A program made the position numbers and the translations under genes. Source: Blautia schinkii (GTDB taxonomy: Bacteria; Bacillota; Clostridia; Lachnospirales; Lachnospiraceae). Taken from it: a DNA stretch of 64,000 nucleotides. Each line of letters starts with the position of its first letter. The stretch's first letter is position 1. Positions 17,531 through 26,273 of this stretch are shown piece after piece. Under the pieces are notes generated by a model, which worked only from the letters and a program-made list of their open reading frames with translations, was not told the DNA's origin and searched no databases. The stretch lies in assembly GCF_013304825.1 (NCBI RefSeq), contig NZ_JAAWUO010000008.1, positions 62,001 to 126,000 of the forward strand, given 5' to 3'.

Positions 17531-18028
17531 ATGACAAAAGAATTTGAAGGTTCGGGACGTGGGAAAAAGAGAAACCAAAAGATGAAGCCATTTCTTGTGT
17601 ATCAATATCTTATGAGGCACACAGACGAAAATCACGTAATTACTGGTGAAGATATTTGTTCTGCAATGGCTGATATTTACGGCATTGAAGCAGAACGAAG
17701 AGGCATTTACAGAGACATTGACGAAATAAATAAGGCGATCTTTGCTTTTGAGGAAGAAATTCTAATGGAAGAAGCAGAAGAAATGATTGAAGAAGATGAC
17801 AGCTTGAAAAATATCATTTTCGATAAGCACCAAAAGGGATTCTGTATGCAGCAGAGACATTATGATTATACATACATTCAGCTTTTGGTTGAAAGTGTCT
17901 ATGTTTCAAAATATCTGTCTGAACCGCAGGCAGAACGCTTGATAAAAATTCTATGTGAATTTGTCAGTGAGTTCCAAGAGAAGAAAATACGTCACAACGC
18001 CATTCTGACAGACAGAGTATTTGGATAA
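17531..18028 (+). CDS. WYL-type regulator lacking its C-terminal half
   Basis: A 165-residue protein. Residues ~10-80 form a winged helix: QKMKPFLVYQYLMRHTDENH then GEDICSAMADIYGIEAERRGIYRDIDEI, the DeoR-like helix-turn-helix start of WYL regulators. The next ~80 residues follow the usual linker (YTYIQLLVESVYVSKYLSEP). Full family members are 300-400 residues and continue into a WYL ligand-binding domain, which is absent after the TAA. It is either a decayed gene or a short natural variant. Confidence 0.6.
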   Translation: MTKEFEGSGRGKKRNQKMKPFLVYQYLMRHTDENHVITGEDICSAMADIYGIEAERRGIYRDIDEINKAIFAFEEEILMEEAEEMIEEDDSLKNIIFDKHQKGFCMQQRHYDYTYIQLLVESVYVSKYLSEPQAERLIKILCEFVSEFQEKKIRHNAILTDRVFG

Positions 18029-18126
18029 GATCAGAAAGACATATGAGAGTTGATAAAAAGATGTTAAAAGATGTTATAAAGTTGATGGATTCTTGTTTGG
18101 GAAAAGTACCTCAGAAAAAAAGGAGG

Positions 18127-18150
18127 GCCGGGTCTTGGAAGGGACCCGGC
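18127..18150 (-). terminator. GC-rich hairpin, possible minus-strand terminator
   Basis: GCCGGGTC (18127-18134) and GACCCGGC (18143-18150) form a perfect stem. Read on the minus strand a T7 run follows six bases later; no T run follows on the plus strand. Confidence 0.45.
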
Positions 18151-18284
18151 AGAGTATGAAAAGAAAAATAAGTAATGATCTATAAGATGAAAAAGCTATG
18201 TGCTTTATTTGTTTAATAATATACCGTCAAAATGTGATGGAACTGTGAGAAGCGTTTTAAAAATCTGTGAGGAAAATCTAAATA

Positions 18285-18314
18285 TCTTATAAAGTCTTAT
18301 AAAATCTTATAAAA
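18285..18314 (+). repeat. Three tandem 10-bp AT-rich repeats
   Basis: TCTTATAAAG, TCTTATAAAA and TCTTATAAAA follow each other at 18285, 18295 and 18305, in phase with the DNA helix. The surrounding 18.03-18.5 kb contains no convincing gene. Confidence 0.6.
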
Positions 18315-18514
18315 TCTCTCTGTGTTTGTTGCGACGAATCTGTAATTTAACCGAATCAAGTAAGTTACCTGAGGGGGTGCGAAAAGCAATAGCAGTTGGT
18401 GGGGGCTTGTAAGGATGGAAAATTCTGAAATTTGTACAAAAATAGTGAAAATAAATAAGACTTTTCTAAGCCGATGCGGTATAATAAATCATAGCATAAA
18501 AATCCGGAGGGGAA

Positions 18515-18586
18515 ATGAACGATGATGGATGTGGTACACAACGTCATATGAACAGATGCGGAAATTTTTCGGAGGGATATAAATGA
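18515..18586 (+). CDS. Possible 23-residue leader peptide before the AGCS gene
   Basis: CCGGAGGGG at 18504-18512 precedes ATG 18515. The peptide (MNDDGCGTQRHMNRCGNFSE, then GYK) ends in a TGA that overlaps a second ATG (ATGA at 18583), itself preceded by CGGAGGG. The second frame runs into the symporter gene out of frame. Real translation is uncertain; the paired strong ribosome binding sites are what make it notable. Confidence 0.25.
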   Translation: MNDDGCGTQRHMNRCGNFSEGYK

Positions 18587-18677
18587 ATATATCTATATTT
18601 TATGTCCAGCGGAAAATGCAATATTCGGAAAGATGGTTCAATTCTGAGGTATTCAGAGGAAAAGGGAGGAGATGGCT

Positions 18678-20240
18678 ATGGAGAGAGTATTTGAGGCGAT
18701 CAATGGAGTGTTCAGCTTTATCGGTCCACTGTCTGATTTTCTGTGGGAGTTCCCCACGAATTTTGATTGGTACAGCAGTATCCCGATTCTGGGAAATATA
18801 TCCTTTGCGATCATATTACTTCTTGGGTCCGGGATTTTTTTCAGTTTCAGGATCGGTTTTATGCAGGTGACTTACTTTAAAAAAGGAATCAGGACCATGA
18901 CGGAGAAACGTGTTGTGGAAACAGGAATTTCGCCGCTTGCATCGTTTTTCCTGAGTTCAGCTATGCGTGTAGGACCGGGAAATATCCTGGGCGTAACAGG
19001 TGCTATTGCAGTGGGTGGACCGGGGGCCCTGTTCTGGATGTGGATATCTGCGTTTTTCGGGATGGCAGTTGCATACATGGAGGGTGTCCTTGCTCAGATT
19101 TTCAAGGAGAAGAAGGACGATGAGTTCGTAGGAGGTCTTCCTTTTTATGGGAGAAAGCTTCTTGGAAATAAGGTATGGATCGGTGTTTTTCTTTCGGTAT
19201 TGTATATTCTGTATGCGCTTTGCTGTCTGCCGGCACAGGGCTTTAACGTTGTTTCATCAGTAGGACGCATGGCAGAGATCGTAACCGGAAAAACCATCCC
19301 AAGCGGATCAGCCTTCTATTATATAGTAGGTACGCTGATCGTAATTCTCACAGCAGCTATCGCATTTGGCGGAATCAAAAAAGTATCCAGATGGACAGAT
19401 ATGATGGTGCCGGTGATGGCAGTGCTCTATATGGTAGTAGTGTTACTTCTTATCATATTGAATTTTACCCGTATTCCGTATTTCTTCGGAAGCGTGTTTG
19501 CAGGATCCTTTAAGCCGGATGCATTTTTTGGAGGTGTTTTTGGAACAGTTCTTGCACAGGGCGTAAAACGAGGTTTGATGTCCAATGAGGCTGGTCAGGG
19601 AACGATCACCATGTCAGCGGCAGCAGCTGACGCAAAGCATCCATGCGAGCAGGGCGTGATCGCTTCTCTGGGAGTTTTTCTTGATACTATTGTGATCTGT
19701 ACGCTTACCGGATTTGTGGTAGTTATGGCACATTGCTGGACGGGAGCAGATGCGGAAACCTGGCAGGCTCTTGACAAACTTCCCAAATATACGGAGTCCA
19801 TTGCTGTGCTGACTCCGGGAACTGCAATGAACGGGATCGTTACATTTCTTGTAACCTTATGTTTCTGCCTGTTTGCATTTACCTGTCTGCTTGGAATGAT
19901 CAGCTTTTCGGAAATCGCAGCAAACCGTATCCGCAAGGATAAGATATGTATTAATTTTGTACGCTGTATCGGTCTTTTTGTTGCCGCATTTGGTATTCTC
20001 TGTAATATCGCAGGACTGGAGCTTGGAAATCTCTGGGCATTTTCTGATCTTGGAAATATTCTGATCGTATTTTTCAACGTACCGATCGTTTATGTCGGTG
20101 CGAAATATGTTTTCCGGGCGACCAGACATTATAAGAAGAATGACGGTACTCCGTTTACATCGGAGATAATTGGAAGAAATGACTGCGCTTACTGGGATGA
20201 GCAGGCAGAAAAAGCAGTGAAAAATTTTTCCGGAAAATAA
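18678..20240 (+). CDS. Alanine/glycine:cation symporter (AGCS family)
   Basis: A 520-residue inner-membrane amino acid carrier that takes up alanine or glycine with Na+ or H+. About ten hydrophobic segments are present. Family motifs are SFFLSSAMRVGPGNILGVTGA near the N-terminal third, and RGLMSNEAGQGTITMSAAAA around residues 300-320, with the SNEAGxG box. Two ATGs lie six bases apart; GGGAGGAG at 18664-18671 favours the second (18678). The gene is monocistronic. An unusual pair of short frames with good ribosome binding sites lies in its 5' region. Confidence 0.92.
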   Translation: MERVFEAINGVFSFIGPLSDFLWEFPTNFDWYSSIPILGNISFAIILLLGSGIFFSFRIGFMQVTYFKKGIRTMTEKRVVETGISPLASFFLSSAMRVGPGNILGVTGAIAVGGPGALFWMWISAFFGMAVAYMEGVLAQIFKEKKDDEFVGGLPFYGRKLLGNKVWIGVFLSVLYILYALCCLPAQGFNVVSSVGRMAEIVTGKTIPSGSAFYYIVGTLIVILTAAIAFGGIKKVSRWTDMMVPVMAVLYMVVVLLLIILNFTRIPYFFGSVFAGSFKPDAFFGGVFGTVLAQGVKRGLMSNEAGQGTITMSAAAADAKHPCEQGVIASLGVFLDTIVICTLTGFVVVMAHCWTGADAETWQALDKLPKYTESIAVLTPGTAMNGIVTFLVTLCFCLFAFTCLLGMISFSEIAANRIRKDKICINFVRCIGLFVAAFGILCNIAGLELGNLWAFSDLGNILIVFFNVPIVYVGAKYVFRATRHYKKNDGTPFTSEIIGRNDCAYWDEQAEKAVKNFSGK

Positions 20241-20267
20241 AAAGTCCGGCGGGAGATAAAATTAGCA

Positions 20268-20296
20268 TTGTAAAAGTGCATGTACTCATTTATAAT
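20268..20296 (+). promoter_or_regulatory. Promoter of guaA
   Basis: TTGTAA (20268-20273), a 17-base spacer and TATAAT (20291-20296). The -10 box lies in the loop of a short TACTCAT/ATGAGTA inverted repeat that could be an operator. Confidence 0.7.
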
Positions 20297-20340
20297 GAGT
20301 AACAGATTCTAAAGATGTTATAAATAACAGGAGGAAAGCC

Positions 20341-21918
20341 TTGAAAAGAGAATTAGTTATTGTCATTGATTTTGGCGGTCAGTACAATCAGCTGGTTGCA
20401 AGACGTGTCAGAGAATGTAATGTATATTGCGAAATTTATTCTTACAAGACAGATCTTGAGAAGATTAAAGCGATGAATCCTAAGGGAATCATCCTTACCG
20501 GCGGACCAAACAGCTGCTATGAGGCAGATTCACCGACTTACCAGAAGGAATTATTTGAGCTTGGTATTCCGGTACTTGGACTTTGCTATGGAGCACAGCT
20601 TATGATGCATGTCCTTGGCGGAAAAGTTGAGAAGGCAGATGTCAGCGAATACGGTAAGACAGAGCTTCTCATCGATAAGAAAGATTCCAGGATCTTCAAA
20701 AATGTATCCGACAAAACAATCTGCTGGATGAGCCATACAGACTATATTTCCCAGACTGCACCGGGATTTGAGATCGCTGCACATACTGCAGACTGTCCGG
20801 TAGCAACTGCACAGAATGAAGAGAAGAAACTGTATGCGATCCAGTTCCATCCGGAGGTACTGCACACAGTAGAAGGAAAGACAATGCTGTCCAACTTCGT
20901 GCTTGGTGTCTGCGAATGTGCCGGAGACTGGAAGATGGATGCCTTTGTTGAACATACGATCAAAGAGATCCGCGAGAAAGTCGGTGATGGAAAAGTTCTC
21001 CTTGCCCTGTCAGGTGGTGTAGATTCCTCCGTGGCAGCAGGACTTCTTTCCAGAGCGATCGGTAAGCAGCTTACTTGCGTATTTGTAGATCATGGCCTTC
21101 TTCGTAAGGATGAAGGTGATGAGGTTGAAGGTGTATTCGGACCGAATGGTCAGTTTGATCTGAACTTTATCCGCGTGAACGCACAGCAGAGATATTACGA
21201 TAAGCTTGCCGGTGTTACAGAGCCTGAAGCGAAGCGTAAGATCATTGGTGAGGAATTTATCCGTATCTTCGAGGAGGAAGCCAAGAAGATCGGTGCTGTA
21301 GATTTCCTTGCACAGGGAACCATTTATCCGGACGTTGTAGAGAGCGGTCTCGGTGGAGAATCCGCAGTGATCAAATCCCACCACAACGTAGGAGGCCTTC
21401 CGGATTTCGTTGATTTCAAAGAAATCATTGAGCCGCTTCGTGACCTGTTTAAAGATGAGGTCCGTAAAGCCGGCCTTGAGCTTGGAATTCCGGAAAGACT
21501 GGTATTCCGTCAGCCATTCCCGGGCCCGGGACTTGGAATCCGTATCATCGGTGAAGTCACCGAGGAAAAAGTACGCATCGTACAGGATGCAGACTACATC
21601 TACCGTGAAGAAGTCGACAATGCAGCCGCCGACTACAAAAAAGAACACGGAGAAGAACCGTCCTGGATGCCGAACCAGTACTTTGCAGCCCTTACAAATA
21701 TGCGAAGCGTAGGTGTAATGGGAGACTTCAGAACATATGATTATGCAGTGGCGCTTCGCGCCGTTAAGACCATTGACTTCATGACTGCGGAGTCTGCTGA
21801 GATTCCTTATGCAGTACTTAATAAGGTGATGAACCGCATTATTAATGAGGTTAAGGGTGTAAACCGCGTATTCTATGATCTTACTAGTAAGCCGCCTGGA
21901 ACGATTGAGTTTGAATAA
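20341..21918 (+). CDS. guaA: GMP synthase (glutamine-hydrolysing)
   Basis: A 525-residue cytoplasmic enzyme that converts XMP to GMP using glutamine and ATP, the last step of guanine nucleotide synthesis. The class I amidotransferase domain has GGPNSCYE, the nucleophile C82 in GLCYGAQ, and the partner His/Glu in FHPEV. The ATP pyrophosphatase domain has the PP-loop [11 protein letters not shown], and the C-terminal dimerisation domain ends KPPGTIEFE. The start codon is TTG with GGAGGAAAG before it. Its last four codons (Glu-Phe-Glu-stop) are the core repeated at every junction of the mobile-element array that follows. Confidence 0.97.
   Translation: MKRELVIVIDFGGQYNQLVARRVRECNVYCEIYSYKTDLEKIKAMNPKGIILTGGPNSCYEADSPTYQKELFELGIPVLGLCYGAQLMMHVLGGKVEKADVSEYGKTELLIDKKDSRIFKNVSDKTICWMSHTDYISQTAPGFEIAAHTADCPVATAQNEEKKLYAIQFHPEVLHTVEGKTMLSNFVLGVCECAGDWKMDAFVEHTIKEIREKVGDGKVLLALSGGVDSSVAAGLLSRAIGKQLTCVFVDHGLLRKDEGDEVEGVFGPNGQFDLNFIRVNAQQRYYDKLAGVTEPEAKRKIIGEEFIRIFEEEAKKIGAVDFLAQGTIYPDVVESGLGGESAVIKSHHNVGGLPDFVDFKEIIEPLRDLFKDEVRKAGLELGIPERLVFRQPFPGPGLGIRIIGEVTEEKVRIVQDADYIYREEVDNAAADYKKEHGEEPSWMPNQYFAALTNMRSVGVMGDFRTYDYAVALRAVKTIDFMTAESAEIPYAVLNKVMNRIINEVKGVNRVFYDLTSKPPGTIEFE
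21907..21918 (+). other. att core 1: guaA 3' end, left edge of element A
   Basis: GAGTTTGAATAA, the last codons of guaA. Variants of these 12 bases occur at 30637, 44451, 52892 and 60236, each at an element edge. Confidence 0.75.
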
Positions 21919-21978
21919 ATCGAGTTGCTTAAAAAAGCCAGTGTTTATGCGGGTTTCAGCGATTTCGATTAGTCTTTT

Positions 21979-21996
21979 GATAACAAATTGATAACA
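21979..21996 (+). repeat. Left arm-type tandem repeat of element A
   Basis: GATAACAAATTGATAACA: two GATAACA units 11 bp apart, matching 30519-30536 at the right end. The left-end motif CCAGTGTTTATGCGGGTT lies just outside, at 21938-21955. Confidence 0.7.
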
Positions 21997-22115
21997 GTCA
22001 TAGCAAGTGCCATTATTCTTGTTATCCAGTGGTTTATGGGTAACGGAACAATTAACAGGTGGCTTGCAGACTAAAGTTCGGAGCTTGGCTCTGAACAAAT
22101 TCCATATTATAAACT

Positions 22116-22158
22116 AAGCCCTTAGCTGTGGTTAATAACCATAGTTAAGGGCTTTTTT
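22116..22158. terminator. Terminator between the element A left end and its repressor
   Basis: AAGCCCTTA at 22116 pairs with TAAGGGCTT at 22145-22153 through a long, nearly perfect stem, then T6 on the plus strand. Confidence 0.7.
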
Positions 22159-22210
22159 GTCGTTGCCAAAGCATCTGTAGGGAGCTGCCAGTGGCAGGTC
22201 CTGTAGGTGC

Positions 22211-22741
22211 TTATTTATCTTTCAAGTGGTCTTTGAATGCTTCCACGAGAGCGTCACTTAATTCCTGTGATGGAACTTTTGCCCAACGCTGTGTGGTGTC
22301 GAACTCTGGATAATGGTAACGCCAGTTATCGTATTCTTCTCTGTTGATTTCTTCGGAAGATAGCTTGTCTGCCTGTTCTTTCCAAGCATACAGCATTTTG
22401 AGGAGTTCATATGCTTCTCTGCCTTTGTCCTTGTTGACCTTTAAGCATACCTCTCCGTCTGCTTCACTGACAGTAAGACCGTAAATATCTTCAAGGGTAA
22501 ACAGAGTGTGCATAAGACCGATATAGCTGTCTATGTCAGGAACATCAAGAGCCTGTGGAGAAACATCAAGCACCTGTGCCAATGCATTTGTAAGGTCTGC
22601 TTTCGGTTTGCGTGTACCAGTTTCGTACTGTGCCAAACGCACATCAGCACTCTTTTCTGGAAAACCGATTGCTGTACCGAGATACTTTTGTGTCATACCA
22701 CGCATTAGTCTGAAAAAATGTATTCTTTCGCTGATAGCCAT
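22211..22741 (-). CDS. XRE-family repressor of element A
   Basis: A 176-residue regulator. The helix-turn-helix lies in residues ~5-62 (RIHFFRLMRGMTQKYLGTAI to LDVSPQALDV), and the C-terminal part DIDSYIGLMHTLFTLEDIYGL and WRYHYPEFDTTQRWAKVPSQ is shared with the element B repressor at 30836. It is encoded divergently from xis-int and would bind the AAATATGTTTA-type operators between the two (22813, 22857, 22885), holding xis-int silent. Such repressors usually autoregulate. The start has AAGGAGCG upstream. Confidence 0.88.
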   Translation of the reverse strand: MAISERIHFFRLMRGMTQKYLGTAIGFPEKSADVRLAQYETGTRKPKADLTNALAQVLDVSPQALDVPDIDSYIGLMHTLFTLEDIYGLTVSEADGEVCLKVNKDKGREAYELLKMLYAWKEQADKLSSEEINREEYDNWRYHYPEFDTTQRWAKVPSQELSDALVEAFKDHLKDK

Positions 22742-22846
22742 AATGATACGCTCCTTTTATATTTAGTGAAATAAGTATAGCAGAAATGTTTAGTGGAAGT
22801 CAAGAAAAACCGAAACAAAAATGTTTAATATTTTCTTTGCAACCAC

Positions 22847-22904
22847 TTGACAATAGCAAATATGTTTAGTAAAATAAATTACGAATTAAACAAATATGCT
22901 TAAT
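22847..22904 (+). promoter_or_regulatory. xis-int promoter of element A with operators
   Basis: TTGACA (22847-22852), a 17-base spacer holding AAATATGTTTA, and TAAAAT (22870-22875). A palindrome ATTAAACAAATATGCTTAAT covers 22885-22904, near the transcription start. Confidence 0.72.
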
Positions 22905-23189
22905 GCGACAACTGAATGACCGTCCGAAAAGCCAAACCGCCAAGACCTCGTCGGAGCAAGTTCCGTATCGTTCGCTTGTGTGCAAGCACAAAAGCTCATT
23001 CGCTGCACTGCTCCTCCTCTTCCCCAAAAGTCTCCGACTTTTCGGGAACCCCTATACGAGCGAGCGCCTGATGTACTGCGGTGCATTGGGACAGCACAGC
23101 GCCTGCCGACAAGCAGGAGTGCCTGTTGGAACTTTAACACGGAGAAAGCGGCAAGCAAAAAATTATTTTAAGAAAGGAAGAAAAAGGAT
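22905..23189 (+). other. GC-richer structured leader before xis (element A only)
   Basis: In elements B and C the last operator lies 20-30 bases before xis; here about 285 bases intervene. They contain several hairpins (GCTTGTGTGCAAGC; AAAAGTCTCCGACTTTT; a CAGGAGTGCCTG stem near 23120) but no credible gene. The base composition differs from the flanks. It may be a structured untranslated leader or an inserted fragment. Confidence 0.45.
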
Positions 23190-23378
23190 ATGGAAAACAG
23201 ATTTATCCGAGCCGAAGATGTGGCTCAGGAACTAAACGTATCAAAACCTTATGCATATAAACTCATCAGACAATTAAATGAGGAATTGAAAGCAAAGGGC
23301 TTTATTACGATTGCAGGGCGTGTAAATCGCCAGTATTTTTACGAAAGGCTCTACGGAGCAGGAAAGGGGGAAATGTAA
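23190..23378 (+). CDS. xis: Excisionase of element A
   Basis: A 62-residue winged-helix protein (MENRFIRAEDVAQELNVSKP, YAYKLIRQLNEELKAKGF, ITIAGRVNRQYFYERLY). This is the Tn916-Xis/MerR-like excisionase type of Lachnospiraceae elements, which bends attachment-site DNA and directs integrase toward excision. It ends directly before int, so the two are co-expressed. Confidence 0.88.
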   Translation: MENRFIRAEDVAQELNVSKPYAYKLIRQLNEELKAKGFITIAGRVNRQYFYERLYGAGKGEM

Positions 23379-24470
23379 ATGCCGGTATTTAAGAATGAAG
23401 ATAACGGTACTTGGTATGTGATGGCAAGGTATGTGAACTGGAAAGGGGAACGCAAGCAGAAATGCAAGCGTGGCTTTGCTACCAAACGAGAAGCACAGGA
23501 ATGGGAAAGAATGTTCAAATTGCAGACTTCTTCAGACCTTGATATGAGTTTTGAAGCCTTTACGGAGCTTTATATCAATGATGTGAAGAACCGTTTGAAG
23601 GAAAACACGTGGCTTACCAAAGAGCATATCATACGCACAAAGATACTTCCGTATTTCGGGAAACTGAAAATCAGCGAGATTTCCACAAAGGAGATTATTA
23701 CTTGGCAGAATGAAATGCTTGCCTATCGTGATGAGAAGAAAAAGCCTTATTCACAGACGTATCTGAAAACGCTGCACAATCAGTTGTCCGCCATTTTCAA
23801 TCACGCTGTCCGCTACTATGAACTGCGTTCCAATCCTGCGGCAAAGGTGGGAAATATGGGACGTGAGGAACACAAGGAAATGCTGTTCTGGACAAAGGAA
23901 GAATACAAGAAATTCTCTTTTGAGATGATGGACAAGCCTGTTTCCTTTTATGCGTTTGAAATGCTTTACTGGTGCGGTATCCGAGAGGGCGAGCTGTTAG
24001 CTTTGACTCCGGCAGATTTCAACTTTGATAAGGAAACAGTCACAATCAATAAATCCTATCAGCGTTTGAAAGGGCAGGATGTGATTACTTCTCCGAAAAC
24101 GAAAAAGAGCAACCGCACGATTAAAATGCCGAAGTTTCTGTGTGAGGAAATGAAAGAATATCTCGGTATGCTTTACGGATTGAAGAAGAAAGACCGTATC
24201 TTTACGGTGACGAAAAGCTATCTTCATCACGAGATGGACAGAGGGGCAAAGGCGGCAGGCGTGAAGCGTATCCGCATTCACGATCTCCGTCACAGCCACA
24301 TTTCACTCTTGATTGATATGGGCTTTTCTGCGGTGGCGATTGCTGACCGAGTTGGTCACGAAAGTATTGATATTACTTATCAGTACGCACACCTCTTTCC
24401 GTCAAAGCAGATTGAGATGGCAGAAAAATTAGATGATTTAGGGAAAGGAGATTTTGAAAATGTCAGCTAA
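23379..24470 (+). CDS. int: Tyrosine integrase of element A
   Basis: A 363-residue site-specific recombinase. The N-terminal AP2-like arm-binding domain is ~1-60, the SAM-like core-binding domain ~58-160, and the catalytic domain ~165-345. Catalytic residues: R202 (WCGIREGELL), H301 and R304 (HDLRHSH), H327 (VGHE) and Y336 (TYQYAHL). The arm-binding domain should recognise the 11-bp-spaced GATAACA repeats inside the element ends. It starts directly after the xis stop. Integration at the guaA 3' end is inferred from the att cores. Confidence 0.93.
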   Translation: MPVFKNEDNGTWYVMARYVNWKGERKQKCKRGFATKREAQEWERMFKLQTSSDLDMSFEAFTELYINDVKNRLKENTWLTKEHIIRTKILPYFGKLKISEISTKEIITWQNEMLAYRDEKKKPYSQTYLKTLHNQLSAIFNHAVRYYELRSNPAAKVGNMGREEHKEMLFWTKEEYKKFSFEMMDKPVSFYAFEMLYWCGIREGELLALTPADFNFDKETVTINKSYQRLKGQDVITSPKTKKSNRTIKMPKFLCEEMKEYLGMLYGLKKKDRIFTVTKSYLHHEMDRGAKAAGVKRIRIHDLRHSHISLLIDMGFSAVAIADRVGHESIDITYQYAHLFPSKQIEMAEKLDDLGKGDFENVS

Positions 24471-24795
24471 GAACAGAGATAACAAAAATCGTTGGAGGAA
24501 TATCACAGTAGGGTTTCGAGTATCGCCCGAAGAAAACGAACTCATTAACAGAGCTGTAGCTCTATCAGGATTGCCAAAACAGGAGTATTGTTACCGCCGT
24601 TGCTTAAATCAGGATGTGGTGGTACAGGGCAATCCGAGAGTGTATAAGGCGTTGAAAACGGAATTTGCCACAGTCCTTGCGGAACTGAAAAGGATTGAAG
24701 CAGGAAAAGGTGTGGATGATGAACTGCTGAGTGTAATAGAACTGATTTCCATTATTCTCGGCGGTTTGAAAGGAGAGGATGCGAATGGAGAATAA
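24460..24795 (+). CDS. MobC-like relaxosome accessory protein
   Basis: A 111-residue protein with an N-terminal strand (ITVGFRVSPEENELINRAVA) and the conserved LSGLPKQEYCYRRCLNQDVV, as in RHH-type plasmid mobilization proteins that help a relaxase at oriT. Element B has a close paralogue at 32871. The start at 24460 has AAAGGAG nine bases upstream and overlaps the end of int; the gene in turn overlaps the helicase gene. Confidence 0.72.
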   Translation: MSAKNRDNKNRWRNITVGFRVSPEENELINRAVALSGLPKQEYCYRRCLNQDVVVQGNPRVYKALKTEFATVLAELKRIEAGKGVDDELLSVIELISIILGGLKGEDANGE

Positions 24796-25939
24796 AAAAG
24801 AAATGACTATTCCAAATGTATCTGCGGCAACAGATGCGGAACAGTCACTTTCCAAATGTACTGACAATAGTATAGTCAATCAGGATACGGATTTCAAGGG
24901 GTACGAGCAATCTTTTGAAGAAATGCAAAGGGAAATACTCAGACAGTTAGACCCTTCCTATCTGAAAACAGTATCAATGACAACGCTGTATGATACGGTG
25001 TTTGAGGTTCAGACACCACTTATCGACGGTCTGCTCCAAAGGGGAACTTACCTTTTCGTAGGTTCCCCGAAAGTGGGAAAGAGCTTTATGATGGCACAGC
25101 TTGCCTATCATATCAGCACAGGCACACCGCTTTGGGAGTATAAGGTGCGTAAGGCAACGGTGCTTTATTTTGCCCTTGAAGATGATTACCCACGTTTGCA
25201 GAAGCGATTGTTTCAGATGTTCGGTGCAAAGGAGACAGGCAATCTGTATTTCGCAACGGAATGTAAAACGGTCAATGGCGGACTGGAAGAACAGATAAGA
25301 GGGTTTATGAGGGAACACCCAGACACAGGCTTGATTATCATAGACACCTTAAAGCGTGTGCGTGAAGCAGGCGGAGCAGATTACAGCTACGCAAGTGATT
25401 ATGATGTTGTGGCAAGGCTGAAAGCGTTGGCAGACAGTTACAAGGTTTCAATGCTTATTGTTCATCATACACGCAAACAAAAATCGGAAGATATATTCGA
25501 TATGATTTCAGGCACGAATGGTCTGATGGGTGCGGCAGACGGTGCATTTGTTCTCAGTAAGGACAAGCGTACTTCCAACAATGCCACACTTGATGTTGCT
25601 GGCAGAGACCAGCAGGATATGAAAATCCATCTTGTAAGGGACAGCGAGCGATTGGTGTGGAACTTTGCAAAATCGGAAACGGAGATGTGGAAAGAACCGC
25701 CCGAACCTCTGCTTGAGAAGATAGCGGATACGCTCTTTTCGGAAAGTGACAGATGGGAAGGAACTGCTTCGGAACTTTGCGAAAGGCTTGCGGTGGATAT
25801 AAAGCCGAATGTACTTTCTTTAAGGCTCAGTATCAACGCAAGCAGGCTGTTTCGTGATTACGGTATCCGTTATCAGAACAGCCGCACACACGACGGAAGA
25901 AAGGTTTCACTTTGGAAAGAAACCGAGCAGACGGCGTGA
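24785..25939 (+). CDS. RepA-like hexameric helicase (RecA fold)
   Basis: A 384-residue AAA/RecA-type ATPase. Walker A is VGSPKVGKS (~85-95), Walker B-like LIIIDTLKRV, followed by VHHTRK, a pattern of RepA/DnaB-type plasmid helicases; a C-terminal winged helix (ELCERLAVDIKPNVLSLRLS) follows. It likely unwinds the element for autonomous or transfer-linked replication. GGAGAGG fits the second ATG (24785) better than ATG 24779. Iteron-like repeats follow immediately. Confidence 0.82.
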   Translation: MENKKEMTIPNVSAATDAEQSLSKCTDNSIVNQDTDFKGYEQSFEEMQREILRQLDPSYLKTVSMTTLYDTVFEVQTPLIDGLLQRGTYLFVGSPKVGKSFMMAQLAYHISTGTPLWEYKVRKATVLYFALEDDYPRLQKRLFQMFGAKETGNLYFATECKTVNGGLEEQIRGFMREHPDTGLIIIDTLKRVREAGGADYSYASDYDVVARLKALADSYKVSMLIVHHTRKQKSEDIFDMISGTNGLMGAADGAFVLSKDKRTSNNATLDVAGRDQQDMKIHLVRDSERLVWNFAKSETEMWKEPPEPLLEKIADTLFSESDRWEGTASELCERLAVDIKPNVLSLRLSINASRLFRDYGIRYQNSRTHDGRKVSLWKETEQTA

Positions 25940-26019
25940 CAAACGGTGTCAAAGGTGTCAATGTTTTTGAGAGCAGCACGCTGTGAAAAACATTGTCACC
26001 ATCGTCACACTTTGACACC
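25936..26019. repeat. Iteron-like array after the helicase gene (element A)
   Basis: Three GTGWCAAA-type units (GTGACAAACG, GTGTCAAAG, GTGTCAATG, 25936-25960) are mirrored by AAAAACATTGTCACC, TCGTCACAC and TTTGACACC (25986-26019). This gives a large interrupted inverted repeat, the pattern of a replication origin recognised by the adjacent helicase or its loader. Confidence 0.55.
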
Positions 26020-26039
26020 GGATAAAGTTTAGGGGAGTG

Positions 26040-26258
26040 TGCAGAGAGTGCCTTTTCAAAGGCGGCTCTTTGGTCTCGCCTGCTGGCTCGGTCGGTTCGC
26101 AGGCGTGTGTGCCACCGGCACACGCTCACCCCTCGGAGAGCCTTCGGAGAACGCAAAACCTGTTTACAGGTCGCATTTTTGATGGGTGTACCCGTCAAAA
26201 GTGCTTTTGCGTTACTTTTGACAAAAGTAACAAAACCTGAGAATGTTGAAATTTACAG
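26040..26258. other. Candidate oriT region of element A
   Basis: No gene is seen. GC-rich hairpins (GTGTGTGCCACCGGCACACGC near 26105-26126; GACGGGTACACCCATC-like stem near 26180-26198) and ACTTTTGACAAAAGT (about 26214-26228) lie directly before the MobV relaxase gene, where oriT is normally found. The nick site is not identified. Confidence 0.4.
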
Positions 26259-26273
26259 ATGGGAGATGAAAAA

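Noticed and set aside
18240-18677. Glycine or other amino acid riboswitch before the AGCS symporter
   Set aside because: I could not find the conserved aptamer core; only short frames and tandem AT repeats are present.
18583-18870. 95-codon frame overlapping the start of the AGCS gene
   Set aside because: Overlaps 190 bases of a well-supported gene in another frame; at most a leader frame.
22903-23235. 110-codon frame upstream of element A xis
   Set aside because: Crosses several hairpins, composition unlike a protein, and it overlaps xis in another frame.
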